A DNA stretch of 64,000 bases, taken from assembly GCA_964472495.1 (NCBI GenBank), contig CAYYLD010000002.1, positions 1-64,000 on the forward strand, given 5' to 3'. The notes below the pieces were generated by a model that did no database searches, had not been told where the DNA came from, and saw only the letters and a list, made by a program, of their open reading frames with translations. The translations under genes were made by a program, and so were the position numbers. Of the stretch, positions 40,499 to 49,232 are shown piece by piece. This DNA is from CAYXST01 sp964472495 (GTDB lineage Bacteria > Patescibacteriota > Minisyncoccia > Portnoybacterales > UBA2143). Every line of letters starts with the position of its first letter. The first letter of the stretch is position 1.

Positions 40499-41953
40499 AT
40501 GAAAATCAGTAATTTCAAAAACAAAAAAGTAACGATTATCGGTTTAGGACTACATGGCGGTGGTGTCGGCGTAGCTAAATTCTTCAGTCGTTTGGGGGCC
40601 AAGGTTTTAGTTACTGATTTAAGAGACAAAGAGGAACTAAAAGAATCCTTAGAAAAACTCAAAGGCAGACCAATAAAATATGTTTTGAATCAGCATCGGC
40701 CGGAAGATTTTATCAATACTGATTTGGTCATTAAAAATCCGGCTGTTCCGGAAAAATCTAAATATCTGGAAATAGCTCGTCAACACGGCGTACCTATTGA
40801 AACGGATGTAGGGATGTTCTTTGAGCTTTGTCCAGCGCCGATTATCGGCATAACCGGCAGCAAAGGCAAGTCAACAGTGGCTACTCTGACCGCTAAGTTT
40901 CTGACCAAAAAATATAGTGACGTTATTTTAGCTGGCAATATCCGCAGTTCCGTCTTAACTAAATTAAAAAAGATTAATAAAGATAGTTTGGTTGTCTTAG
41001 AGCTTTCCAGTTGGCAATTGGCTGGCTTGAGGTCTCATCGAAAAAGCCCCCGCTGTTCAGTAATAACCAATATTCTGCCCGACCATCTCAATCGCTACAA
41101 GAACATCGAAGAATATATTGAGGATAAGAAAGAAATTTTCCGTTGGCAGAAAGCGAAACCTCATCAGAAGAGACAAGATATCTTCCAAGGCAGAGATTAT
41201 CTAATCCTTAATTACGATGATAAAATAGTCAGGGATTTTGCCAGTCAAGCTAAATCACAAGTATTTTATTATAGTCAGGATAACGGCATCACTTCCAACT
41301 TGGAGAAAGCTAATTTAGCTGCTTTCGTCAAGGGAGAAAAAATCCTTTTTGGTCAGGATAAAAAAGAAGAAATTTGTTCTTTGGAAGACGTTCGTTTAAG
41401 AGGCAAGCATAATATTGACAATGTTTTAGCCGCTATCAGCGTAGCCAAATTATGCCAAGTTTCTAATAAATCAATTAAAAAAGTTCTTGATAAATTTAAA
41501 GGTCTGGAAGGCCGCTTGGAATTAATTAAAATAGTTAACCAAGTTAAATATATTAACGATACGGCCGCGACCATCCCCGAAGCCACTTTAGCTGCTTTAA
41601 CTTCTTTCCCCCTGAAGAAAAATATTATCCTTATTGCCGGTGGAGCTGACAAAAATTTAAATTTTGACCAGCTGGCTGAAATATTGGTTAGAAAAGTAAA
41701 AAGTTTGATTCTTTTAGAAGGAACAGCTACGGCTAAACTGAAACAGGCAGTCGAAAATCAGATTGCCCTGACTAATAATCAATTGGAAATAATTGGTCCG
41801 CTAGATAGCATGAAAGAAGCGGTTTCGGAAGCTAGTGCCAGAGCGATTAAGAAAGATATTGTTTTGCTTTCGCCAGCCTGCGCCAGTTTTGGTCTTTTCA
41901 GGCATGAATTTGAAAGAGGCGAAGCTTTTATTAAGGCCGTTAATAGATTATAA
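40499..41953 (+). CDS. murD: UDP-MurNAc-L-Ala-D-Glu ligase
   Basis: Mur ligase of 484 residues. N-terminal Rossmann domain (VTIIGLGLHGGGVGVAK), ATP P-loop GITGSKGKSTVA, LELSSWQL typical of MurD, NDTAATIPEAT, and C-terminal domain ending SPACASFGLFRHEFERGEAF. It adds the second amino acid of the stem peptide. It lies between mraY and ftsW, the canonical order. Confidence 0.93.
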   Translation: MKISNFKNKKVTIIGLGLHGGGVGVAKFFSRLGAKVLVTDLRDKEELKESLEKLKGRPIKYVLNQHRPEDFINTDLVIKNPAVPEKSKYLEIARQHGVPIETDVGMFFELCPAPIIGITGSKGKSTVATLTAKFLTKKYSDVILAGNIRSSVLTKLKKINKDSLVVLELSSWQLAGLRSHRKSPRCSVITNILPDHLNRYKNIEEYIEDKKEIFRWQKAKPHQKRQDIFQGRDYLILNYDDKIVRDFASQAKSQVFYYSQDNGITSNLEKANLAAFVKGEKILFGQDKKEEICSLEDVRLRGKHNIDNVLAAISVAKLCQVSNKSIKKVLDKFKGLEGRLELIKIVNQVKYINDTAATIPEATLAALTSFPLKKNIILIAGGADKNLNFDQLAEILVRKVKSLILLEGTATAKLKQAVENQIALTNNQLEIIGPLDSMKEAVSEASARAIKKDIVLLSPACASFGLFRHEFERGEAFIKAVNRL

Positions 41954-42010
41954 TTCAATCATCATTTCTGTTTTGTTTTGCCCAGCCATAAACGCCTCTG
42001 ACAAGTTTCT

Positions 42011-43102
42011 ATGAAAGCTCATCAACCAGATTATATTCTCATTTTTCTCATCTTGTTTATGGTTGCTTTTGGTTTAGTGATTATCGCCAATCCGTCCATA
42101 GTTCTTTCCCAGGAAAATTTTAAAGAGAGTTATTATTTCTTGAAGCATCAGGGACTTAATGTCCTTTTGGGACTGATTTTTTTCTTTATTGCTCAGCGTA
42201 TTTATTATAAACATTGGCAAAAATTCGCTTTTTTCTTATTGATTTCAAGTATTGCTCTTTTAATTTTGGTCTTCATTCCCGGATTGGGTTACGGCTCTGG
42301 TCAGGCCAGAAGATGGATTATTTTAGGCCCTTTTTCTTTTCAGCCCTTTGAATTAGTCAAACTGACTTTTATTTTCTATTTAGCCGCCTTGCTTAGTAAA
42401 AAAGGAAGAAATAATCAGCAAATAATTAAAGAAAGCTTAATCCCTTTTTTGGTGACCGCTGGGATAATTACCTTTTTAATTCTTAGTCAACCCGACTTTA
42501 GCGCCTTGATTATTCTAATAGCCATTGCCCTGACTATTTACTTTTTGGCCGGGATGAATATATCTTATCTTTTGGCCTTTGCCGGTCTAGCTTTGGTTGG
42601 TTTTTTGGTTCTGATTAAAATGGCTGCTTACCGAATGAATCGTTTGATTGTTTATCTTCATCCGGAAATGGACCCTCGAGGCATCGGCTATCAGATTAAT
42701 CAGGCCTTATTAGCTATTGGTTCAGGAGGTCTTTTTGGCTTAGGTCTCGGTCATAGTATTCAGAAATGGCGCTATCTGCCTGAACCAATTGGCGACTCTG
42801 TTTTTGCTATTATTGCCGAAGAACTAGGCTTGATTGGCGCCGCTTTTTTGGTTGCTCTCTTCGTCCTTTTGGCTTGGCGAGGATTGAAAATTGCCCGTCA
42901 GGCACCGGACAGATTTGGCCTCCTTCTGGCTGGCGGTATTACCGGCTGGTTATTCTTCCAGGCCTTTATTAATGTAGCTGCCATTTCCGGTTTAGTTCCT
43001 TTAACTGGTCTGCCTTTACCTTTAATCAGTTACGGCGGCTCGGCCATGGTTGTTTCTTTAACCGCTTTAGGCGTTTTAGTTAACGTTTCAAAATATACCT
43101 AG
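42011..43102 (+). CDS. ftsW: SEDS glycan polymerase FtsW
   Basis: A SEDS-family peptidoglycan glycosyltransferase of 363 residues with about ten membrane helices. QPDFSALIIL is the conserved region with the catalytic Asp in SEDS proteins; EELGLIGA and LPLPLISYGGSAM are diagnostic. Placement between murD and murG favours FtsW over RodA. Its partner transpeptidase is the FtsI at 9.1 kb. Confidence 0.9.
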   Translation: MKAHQPDYILIFLILFMVAFGLVIIANPSIVLSQENFKESYYFLKHQGLNVLLGLIFFFIAQRIYYKHWQKFAFFLLISSIALLILVFIPGLGYGSGQARRWIILGPFSFQPFELVKLTFIFYLAALLSKKGRNNQQIIKESLIPFLVTAGIITFLILSQPDFSALIILIAIALTIYFLAGMNISYLLAFAGLALVGFLVLIKMAAYRMNRLIVYLHPEMDPRGIGYQINQALLAIGSGGLFGLGLGHSIQKWRYLPEPIGDSVFAIIAEELGLIGAAFLVALFVLLAWRGLKIARQAPDRFGLLLAGGITGWLFFQAFINVAAISGLVPLTGLPLPLISYGGSAMVVSLTALGVLVNVSKYT

Positions 43103-43112
43103 AGCGTCAGCG

Positions 43113-43145
43113 GGGGCGTCCCTTTTTAGTAAAAAGGGACGCCCC
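43113..43145 (+). promoter_or_regulatory. Intercistronic hairpin before murG
   Basis: GGGGCGTCCCTTTTT-AGT-AAAAAGGGACGCCCC is a 15-bp perfect stem, eight bases before the murG ATG. There is no downstream T-run, so termination is unlikely. It shares its GC arm with the hairpin before mraY. Confidence 0.55.
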
Positions 43146-43153
43146 AGGAAGAT

Positions 43154-44299
43154 ATGCGAATACTTTTTACCGGCGGCGGCACTGGTGGGCACATTTTTCC
43201 CATCATTGCTTTAGCCAGACAATTAAAACAAATTCACACTCAATCAATGACTCCGATTGGTCCGGCTGAGGAGACTACTTTAGAAATGTTTTTTCTAGGA
43301 CCTGATGGCTGGACTAAGGAATTACTCAAAAAAGAAGGTATTAGAACTAGAATAATTTTAGCTGGCAAATTGAGACGCTATTTTTCTGTTTGGACTCTTT
43401 TTGATTTAATTAAGATGCCCTTGGGTTTGTTGCAATCACTTTGGTATCTTTATTTCTGGATGCCCGACGTTATCTTCAGTAAAGGAGGTTACGGCAGTAT
43501 GCCGGTCGTTTTAATTGGTTGGCTTTACCGGATTCCTATCTTAATCCATGAATCAGATACCGTCCCCGGTTTGACTAATCGCTGGGCCGCTAAATTATCT
43601 CAAAGAATTGCTCTCTCTTTTGATTCGGCTGAAGAATATTTTCCTCCTCAAAAAACCGCCTTGGTCGGCAACCCAGTCCGTTCAGAAGTTATTCAAATTT
43701 GTCAGATGGTCAGCCAAGAGGTGGAAGAAGAGGCCAAGAAACTTTTTCAAATTAACGGCCAAAAACCAATCCTTCTTATTCTGGGCGGCAGTCAAGGAGC
43801 TCACTCATTAAATGAATTTATTTTACAACTTTTACCTCAGCTTTTAGAAAATTATGAAATTATTCATCAAGTTGGCTCAAAGAATTACCACCAAATTGAA
43901 AAGAAAGTCGGCCAAAACCAGCTAGTTAATTATCATTTTTATGCCTTTTTAGATGAAAACCAGTATGCGGCTGCTTATCTTTTAGCTGGTTTAGTTATTT
44001 CCCGGGCCGGGGCGGGGACTATCTTTGAAATGGCTGCCTGTGCTAAACCAAGTATTTTAATTCCCTTGCCTCAAGCAGCTGCTGACCACCAAAGGAAGAA
44101 TGCTTTTGCTTATGCCCGAGCCGGGGCTACCTTAGTTATTGAACAAGCCAATCTGACTCCCAACCTTTTCTTAAATAAAATTAACCAGATTCTGAGTAAT
44201 CCTGAATTAGCCCGAAAGATGTCTCAAAGCGCCCAGAATTTTTATCAACCAGAAGCCGCTCAAAAAATCGGCCAGGAATTGATTGAAATGGGAAGATAG
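43154..44299 (+). CDS. murG: Lipid II synthase MurG
   Basis: GT-B glycosyltransferase of 381 residues that adds GlcNAc to lipid I. GGGTGGHIFP loop (7-16), FSKGGYGSMPV, ILGGSQGAHSLNEF and the donor-site SRAGAGTIFEMAACAKP are present. The first strand carries an insertion relative to typical MurG (about 20 residues, 33-52). gltX starts one base after the stop. Confidence 0.93.
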   Translation: MRILFTGGGTGGHIFPIIALARQLKQIHTQSMTPIGPAEETTLEMFFLGPDGWTKELLKKEGIRTRIILAGKLRRYFSVWTLFDLIKMPLGLLQSLWYLYFWMPDVIFSKGGYGSMPVVLIGWLYRIPILIHESDTVPGLTNRWAAKLSQRIALSFDSAEEYFPPQKTALVGNPVRSEVIQICQMVSQEVEEEAKKLFQINGQKPILLILGGSQGAHSLNEFILQLLPQLLENYEIIHQVGSKNYHQIEKKVGQNQLVNYHFYAFLDENQYAAAYLLAGLVISRAGAGTIFEMAACAKPSILIPLPQAAADHQRKNAFAYARAGATLVIEQANLTPNLFLNKINQILSNPELARKMSQSAQNFYQPEAAQKIGQELIEMGR

Positions 44300-44300
44300 T

Positions 44301-45719
44301 ATGGTTAAAATTCAACCAATTAGAGTCAGAATTGCGCCCAGTCCGACCGGACCGCTGCATTTAGGCACAGCCCGTACTGCTCTTTTTAATTATCTATTTG
44401 CCCGAAAAAACAAGGGTGAGTTTATTCTGCGCATTGAAGATACTGATATAGAGCGTTCGGAAAAGAAATATGAAAAAGAAATAATTGATTATCTTAAATG
44501 GCTGGGGATTCAATGGGATGAAAAAATTTATCGACAGAGCGAACGGATTACTCTTTATCAAAAATACATTAAGAAACTGCTTGATTCGGGTCAGGCCTTT
44601 TGGTGTTATCATAGTCAAGAAGAATTAGTCCAGGAAAAAGAAGAACAGATGAAAAGAGGAGAGGGGCCACGTCATCTTTGCCAGCATAAAGACCAGTCGC
44701 CTAAAGCAAAAAAAGGAGGTATTATCAGATTCCGCTGCCCGGATAAAAAAGTGGTTTTCAATGATTTAATTCGCGGTCATTTAGAATTTGACGGTCGTTT
44801 GTTAGGCGACATTAGTATTGCTAAAGACGAAAAAACGCCTCTCTATAATTTCAGCGTGGTCATTGACGATTATGAAATGAAAATGAGCCATGTTATCCGC
44901 GGCGAAGACCATATTTCCAACACTCCCAAGCAGATTTTAATCGGCCAAGCCCTCGGCTTTCCTCAACCTCAATTCGCTCATTTGCCCCTTATCTTAGGCC
45001 CGGACAAAAGCAAACTAAGCAAACGCCACGGAGCGGTCTCGGTCAGTTGGTATAAAAAAGAGGGATATTTACCGGAAGCGCTGGTTAATTTTATGGTTCT
45101 GCTCGGCTGGAATCCGGGGACAACCAAAGAATTTTTTTCTCTTGAAGAGCTAGCTAAAGAATTCTCTTTGGAACGGGTTCAGAAAGGAGGAGCCATTTTC
45201 AATCTGCAGCGCCTGGACTGGCTCAACGGATATTATATCCGCCAGATGGATTTAGATGATTTAACCAAAAAATGCCTGCCGTATTTAGAATCGTCATTAC
45301 GAGGAGCCGGAGGCGACAAAGCAATCCCGTTTGATTATGCCAAAAAAATAGTCGCCTTAGAGCAAGAGCGGTTAAAGAAGCTGTCTGAAATAGGGGATTT
45401 AACCAAATTCTTCTTTTTAGACAAATTGGACTATCCAGCCGAGTTGCTTATCTGGAAGAAAATGACCCTCCAAGAGGTCAAAAATAATCTTGACATGCTA
45501 GAGGAAAAATTGTCTAAAATGAACAAATTTGACCGGAAATCGCTGGAGGGAGCTTTGATGCCCTTGGCTAAGAAACACGGCTCTGGCGAGCTCCTATGGC
45601 CTCTGAGAGTGGCTTTAACCGGCCAAAAAGCCTCGCCGCCGCCCTTTGAAATAGCCGAAATCCTGGGTAAAGAAAAAACTTTGAAGAGGATTATAGAAGC
45701 TAAGGCGAGGATAAAATAA
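44301..45719 (+). CDS. gltX: Glutamyl-tRNA synthetase
   Basis: Class I synthetase, 472 residues from ATG 44301. Start-proximal APSPTGPLHLGTARTALF with the HIGH-type motif HLG, the zinc-region equivalent lacking clear ligands, DYEMKMSHVIRGEDH, and KLSKRHG as KMSKS. In an organism of this type it may be non-discriminating and serve tRNA-Gln as well; sequence alone does not settle that. It is the last gene of the cell-wall stretch. Confidence 0.93.
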   Translation: MVKIQPIRVRIAPSPTGPLHLGTARTALFNYLFARKNKGEFILRIEDTDIERSEKKYEKEIIDYLKWLGIQWDEKIYRQSERITLYQKYIKKLLDSGQAFWCYHSQEELVQEKEEQMKRGEGPRHLCQHKDQSPKAKKGGIIRFRCPDKKVVFNDLIRGHLEFDGRLLGDISIAKDEKTPLYNFSVVIDDYEMKMSHVIRGEDHISNTPKQILIGQALGFPQPQFAHLPLILGPDKSKLSKRHGAVSVSWYKKEGYLPEALVNFMVLLGWNPGTTKEFFSLEELAKEFSLERVQKGGAIFNLQRLDWLNGYYIRQMDLDDLTKKCLPYLESSLRGAGGDKAIPFDYAKKIVALEQERLKKLSEIGDLTKFFFLDKLDYPAELLIWKKMTLQEVKNNLDMLEEKLSKMNKFDRKSLEGALMPLAKKHGSGELLWPLRVALTGQKASPPPFEIAEILGKEKTLKRIIEAKARIK

Positions 45720-45751
45720 AAACTCCCAAGTCCGTAATTCGGTCTTGGGAG
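45714..45751 (-). terminator. Intrinsic terminator (minus)
   Basis: On the minus strand CTCCCAAG/CTTGGGAG (45751-45723) is followed by TTTTTATTTT, the last bases of which are within gltX. It ends the 96-aa gene. Confidence 0.8.
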
Positions 45752-45807
45752 AGAGTGAAAAAGAGAGTAGTAGGAAAGTTGTCTGAGGGGATCCAGGAGA
45801 ACCTTTT

Positions 45808-46098
45808 CTATGCCTGACCGGGTTGTACAAACCGATAACAAAAAGAGGCGTAATCATGCTTTCTTACCTCCAGTAAGAGGGCGATACCGATCAGCTCGAC
45901 TATCTTCTCGTAATCGGACGCGGTCATTTTACTAGAGAATCCCGTGAATGCTCCTATTGATTTCCATTCCCCCTTGCCTTCACTCATGGCTCCCATCCGA
46001 TAGAATCTGAGTATGCCCTCTTTATCTATGGTAACCATGTCATCGGGCCGGATAATCGTCAGCTTGTCCCTGAATCTTAGAAAATCTCGATGGTTCAT
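45808..46098 (-). CDS. Hypothetical protein, 96 aa
   Basis: A small soluble protein with no recognised domain; mixed alpha/beta character, with two Cys-free thirds and a C-terminal LEVRKHDYASFCYRFVQPG. It has a strong AGGAGG seven bases before the ATG and its own terminator, on the opposite strand from its neighbours. Belongs to the orphan set with the same signal layout. Function unknown. Confidence 0.6.
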   Translation of the reverse strand: MNHRDFLRFRDKLTIIRPDDMVTIDKEGILRFYRMGAMSEGKGEWKSIGAFTGFSSKMTASDYEKIVELIGIALLLEVRKHDYASFCYRFVQPGQA

Positions 46099-46146
46099 TT
46101 TTTCCTCCTAAATAATTATAAGTTTTAAGGTTCATCCTTTTATTTT

Positions 46147-47481
46147 ATGCGACAAAAGAATTGTTATATATATAACATATTTAATAGAATCTGTCAATTT
46201 TTCTGGCGAGACCTGATAATAGTTTTGATGATTCTTATCCTGCCCCTTATCAGCCAGGGCGGTTTAATTGATGACCTTAATGAGCAGATTAGCCAGGCCG
46301 AGCAAAAAAGGGCTGAATTGGAAAAGCAGGCCGAAGAATATCAGCAAGTCATCAATCAAAAGAAGGGAGAGATTAAAACCTTAAATAACCAGATAGCTAT
46401 TTTCAACGCCCAGATAAACAAACTCCAGATAGAAATTAATATTACCGAAGATGATGTTGACCAGACCAAATTAGAAATTGTCCAGTTGGAGTATGGCATT
46501 GACCAAGCCGAAGAGGATATTCTGGAGCAAAGAGATAATTTAGCCAAAATTATTCAGACCATCGCCGAATACGACCAGACCAGTCAAATAGAAATAATTC
46601 TGGCCAGCGAAGATTTTTCTGATTTTTTTAATCAAATAGCTTATTTAGATAATCTCCAAAACGGCGTTCAGGAGAAAGTAGGACAGTTGAGAAACCTTAA
46701 AGAAAGATTAGGGCAGGATAAGGAAAGTAAAGAGGCCAAAAAGGAACACTTAGAAACTCTCAAAACTCAATTAACCAATCAGCAGTGGTCTTTAGCCAGC
46801 CAGAGAAAGTCCAAAGAAGCTCTTTTGAACTATACCCGCGGCGAAGAAAGCGAGTATCAGGAAATGCTGGCTCATGTAGAAGCCCAAAAGAAGTCGTTAC
46901 TAGGCGACCTTAACCGCTTGCGCCAGTTGAAAGCCGAGGAACTGGCTAGGTTGAAGGAGCTTCAGGAAAAGCCGCCGGCTGAGTATTGGGCATCGCTTGA
47001 CTGGTATTATCAGCAGGATGACTCCCGTTGGGCTAAAACAACTATTGGTATCAGCGATTCGGAAATTGAGGATTACGGCTGCGCGGTTACCTCGGTAGCT
47101 ATGGTTTTAACTTATCACGGATATAGTATTACGCCTGGCCAGTTAGCTAAAGAATCAATTTACGCTGGCGACTTAATTTACTGGCCGCAAAGATGGGGGA
47201 GCGTCAGATGCAATAATTGCCCGCCGCCTCACGCCAGTCCTTTTGACTGGTTCCGTTTGGACCGCGAATTAGGAGCCGGTTATCCGGTGATTATCTTTGT
47301 TAAGGCCAATGGCCGGGGAGGCGGCCATTATGTAGTTGTCCATCATAAGACGGCTGACGGCCGCTACGTCGTTCAAGACCCGCTTTTCGGAGCCAATATC
47401 TATTTGGACTCCACCCGGGTCTATATTTCAAATCTTTACGAAACTACGACCAGTTTAGACCAGATGGTTATTTATCATTAA
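46147..47481 (+). CDS. Exported coiled-coil protein with C39-type peptidase domain
   Basis: A 444-residue protein. N-terminal membrane or signal helix (about 20-38), then a long coiled coil (45-290; EQKRAELEKQAEEYQQ onward) as in EnvC/PcsB-like wall hydrolase regulators. A C-terminal peptidase C39-like domain has Cys in EDYGCAVTSVAM, His in GGGHYVVVHH and Asp in VQDPLFG. A role in cleaving wall peptides outside the cell is the most likely reading. It is divergent from the 96-aa gene. Confidence 0.8.
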   Translation: MRQKNCYIYNIFNRICQFFWRDLIIVLMILILPLISQGGLIDDLNEQISQAEQKRAELEKQAEEYQQVINQKKGEIKTLNNQIAIFNAQINKLQIEINITEDDVDQTKLEIVQLEYGIDQAEEDILEQRDNLAKIIQTIAEYDQTSQIEIILASEDFSDFFNQIAYLDNLQNGVQEKVGQLRNLKERLGQDKESKEAKKEHLETLKTQLTNQQWSLASQRKSKEALLNYTRGEESEYQEMLAHVEAQKKSLLGDLNRLRQLKAEELARLKELQEKPPAEYWASLDWYYQQDDSRWAKTTIGISDSEIEDYGCAVTSVAMVLTYHGYSITPGQLAKESIYAGDLIYWPQRWGSVRCNNCPPPHASPFDWFRLDRELGAGYPVIIFVKANGRGGGHYVVVHHKTADGRYVVQDPLFGANIYLDSTRVYISNLYETTTSLDQMVIYH

Positions 47482-47494
47482 TTAAGGCCTACAA

Positions 47495-47635
47495 AAGCTT
47501 AAGAATATATCTTCCAGCTAACGCGAAAATCCCCAGCGAGGATTTTCGCTGTAGTGAGCTGCTCGCTCTTTTTGCCTCGCAAAAAACCATGCCCATTCGC
47601 AGCTCAATGCCGCTGGAAAATATATTCTTAAGCTT
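47495..47635. repeat. Family B three-stem palindromic element, copy 2
   Basis: Outer arms AAGCTTAAGAATATATCTTC (47495 on, 24 bp) and 47612-47635, with one mismatch. Inner stem 1 GCGAAAATCC/GGATTTTCGC. Inner stem 2 TGAGCTGC/GCAGCTCA. ACCATGCCC is conserved with the copy in the PP-loop gene. It fills the gap between the C39 gene and the next small gene. Confidence 0.8.
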
Positions 47636-47645
47636 TATCATAATC

Positions 47646-48053
47646 ATGCGACATCTTATCTTAATTATTTTTATTCTCTTTTTTCCTGGTTTTGCTTTAG
47701 CCCAGAATCCGGAAGGATCGGCTAATTTAGAAAAGTTAGATAGATTTTATGAACAGATTAATGAAAAAGCCCTCCAGCCGATGAAACAACTAAGCGACAA
47801 ACTCTCGGAAAGTATGGAGAAAAGCTTAGAAAAAGTTATAGAAAAAATTAAACAAAAGAAACATCAGAAACAAGAAGAAATAAAGGAAGAAGTTAAAAGA
47901 GAAGTCAAAGAAGGAGCTCGAGAATGGGGCCAGAGCTTGGCCATTTGGATTGAAGACCAGCTAGCTCCCCTAAAAATTAAAGTTCAAGAGGGGAGTAGCC
48001 TGATTAGAGAAAGAGTTAATCAGATAAAAGACTGGTTAATTGGCTTATTTTAA
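47646..48053 (+). CDS. Exported helical protein, unknown function
   Basis: A 135-residue protein with a signal peptide (MRHLILIIFILFFPGFALAQ; likely cleavage after ALA) and a mature part that is almost entirely amphipathic helix, Lys/Glu-rich in the middle (KQKKHQKQEEIKEEVKREVK). ATG 47646 is chosen because it starts the signal peptide; an in-frame ATG at 47589 lies inside the repeat. Could be a wall-associated or coiled-coil spacer. Confidence 0.65.
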   Translation: MRHLILIIFILFFPGFALAQNPEGSANLEKLDRFYEQINEKALQPMKQLSDKLSESMEKSLEKVIEKIKQKKHQKQEEIKEEVKREVKEGAREWGQSLAIWIEDQLAPLKIKVQEGSSLIRERVNQIKDWLIGLF

Positions 48054-48108
48054 AAGGAAAAATATAGACATATCTTCAGAGGAGAGGGGATTTATCCACA
48101 TAGACAAT

Positions 48109-48137
48109 TTGACGGCCTGAGAGCCGTATATTAAAAT
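48109..48137 (+). promoter_or_regulatory. Promoter of xer
   Basis: TTGACG (48109-48114), 17 bases, TAAAAT (48132-48137). The spacer contains ACGGC/GCCGT inverted repeats, a possible operator. A single DnaA-box-like TTATCCACA lies just upstream (48092). Confidence 0.5.
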
Positions 48138-48197
48138 GGATACAATGTCGCATAATAATCCTTAATACACATTTAATATATTGATTTTGGCTAATCT

Positions 48198-49139
48198 ATG
48201 CAAAAAAGCTTAAAACCACTTCCCCAGCATTTAAACGATTTTTTGGACTGGTTAGATATTGAAAAAGGTTTATCTAATAAATCTCAGGAAAACTATTCCC
48301 GCTTCCTCAAAAAATTTATTGACTGGCTAAAGGAGAATGACCTTGAGGGCTTGAAGCCCCATCAGCTCTCCCCCACTCATATCTGGAATTATCGGGTCTA
48401 TCTTTCCCGTCAATCCAAAAAACCATTAAAAAAATCAACTCAAAACTATTATTTGATTGCCTTGAGGTCCCTTTTAAACTATTTTGCCAATCGGGATATC
48501 TTATCCTTGCCAGCCGAAAAAATTAAATTAGCTAAAGATAAAGATGATAAAAAAGTAAGCTTTCTAAGCTTGGAACAATTAGAAAAATTATTTTCAGCCC
48601 CGGATGTTTCTAAACGCAATGGTCTCCGCGACCGAGCTATTTTAGAAAGCTTATTCTCAACTGGTCTTAGAATTGCTGAATTGGTTTCACTTGACCGCGA
48701 ACAAATTAATCTAAAACCGACGACTAAAGAATTAGAATTAGGCATTGTCGGTAAAGGTAATCGGCCGCGAACGGTCTATTTTTCCGAAAGAGCTGTCCAT
48801 TGGCTAAATAGGTATTTAGAAAGCCGCAAAGATAAAGATAAGGCCTTATTTATCAATTACCGAAGCAGAAAAAAATCAGAGCGTCGATTAACTGACCGCT
48901 CTATCGAAAGAATTATTAAAAGATACGCTCTCTTAGCCGGCCTGCCTATCAACACAACTCCTCATACTTTGCGCCATTCCTTTGCTACTGACCTTTTAAG
49001 CCAAGGGGTTGACTTACGGATTATTCAGGAATTTTTAGGTCATCGTAATATTGCCACTACTCAAGTTTATACTCATGTAACCAATCAACGTCTGCGCGAC
49101 ATCCATCGCCAATTCCATAGTGGCAAAAAATTAAAATGA
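48198..49139 (+). CDS. xerD: Tyrosine recombinase XerC/XerD
   Basis: Tyrosine recombinase of 313 residues that resolves chromosome dimers. N-terminal SAM-like DNA-binding domain; catalytic Arg in STGLRIAELV, Lys in GKGNRPRTV, HTLRHSFAT (His, Arg), LGHRNIATTQVYTHV (His and nucleophile Tyr). As the only such gene seen here it may be a single Xer acting alone (XerH/XerA style). The choice between C and D is not possible. Confidence 0.9.
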   Translation: MQKSLKPLPQHLNDFLDWLDIEKGLSNKSQENYSRFLKKFIDWLKENDLEGLKPHQLSPTHIWNYRVYLSRQSKKPLKKSTQNYYLIALRSLLNYFANRDILSLPAEKIKLAKDKDDKKVSFLSLEQLEKLFSAPDVSKRNGLRDRAILESLFSTGLRIAELVSLDREQINLKPTTKELELGIVGKGNRPRTVYFSERAVHWLNRYLESRKDKDKALFINYRSRKKSERRLTDRSIERIIKRYALLAGLPINTTPHTLRHSFATDLLSQGVDLRIIQEFLGHRNIATTQVYTHVTNQRLRDIHRQFHSGKKLK

Positions 49140-49232
49140 TGCTAAAATATAGGATTATCCCAATATTTTCATCGTTCGCTCGGAAATAAAAATTTATTTT
49201 CATTTCTCTCGCTCACTCGAAAATAAGCCATT

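Noticed and set aside
48085..48105. Replication origin from DnaA-box-like TTATCCACA sequences
   Set aside because: Only isolated boxes occur at 7.4, 20.8 and 48.1 kb, with no cluster, no dnaA gene and no AT-rich unwinding region.
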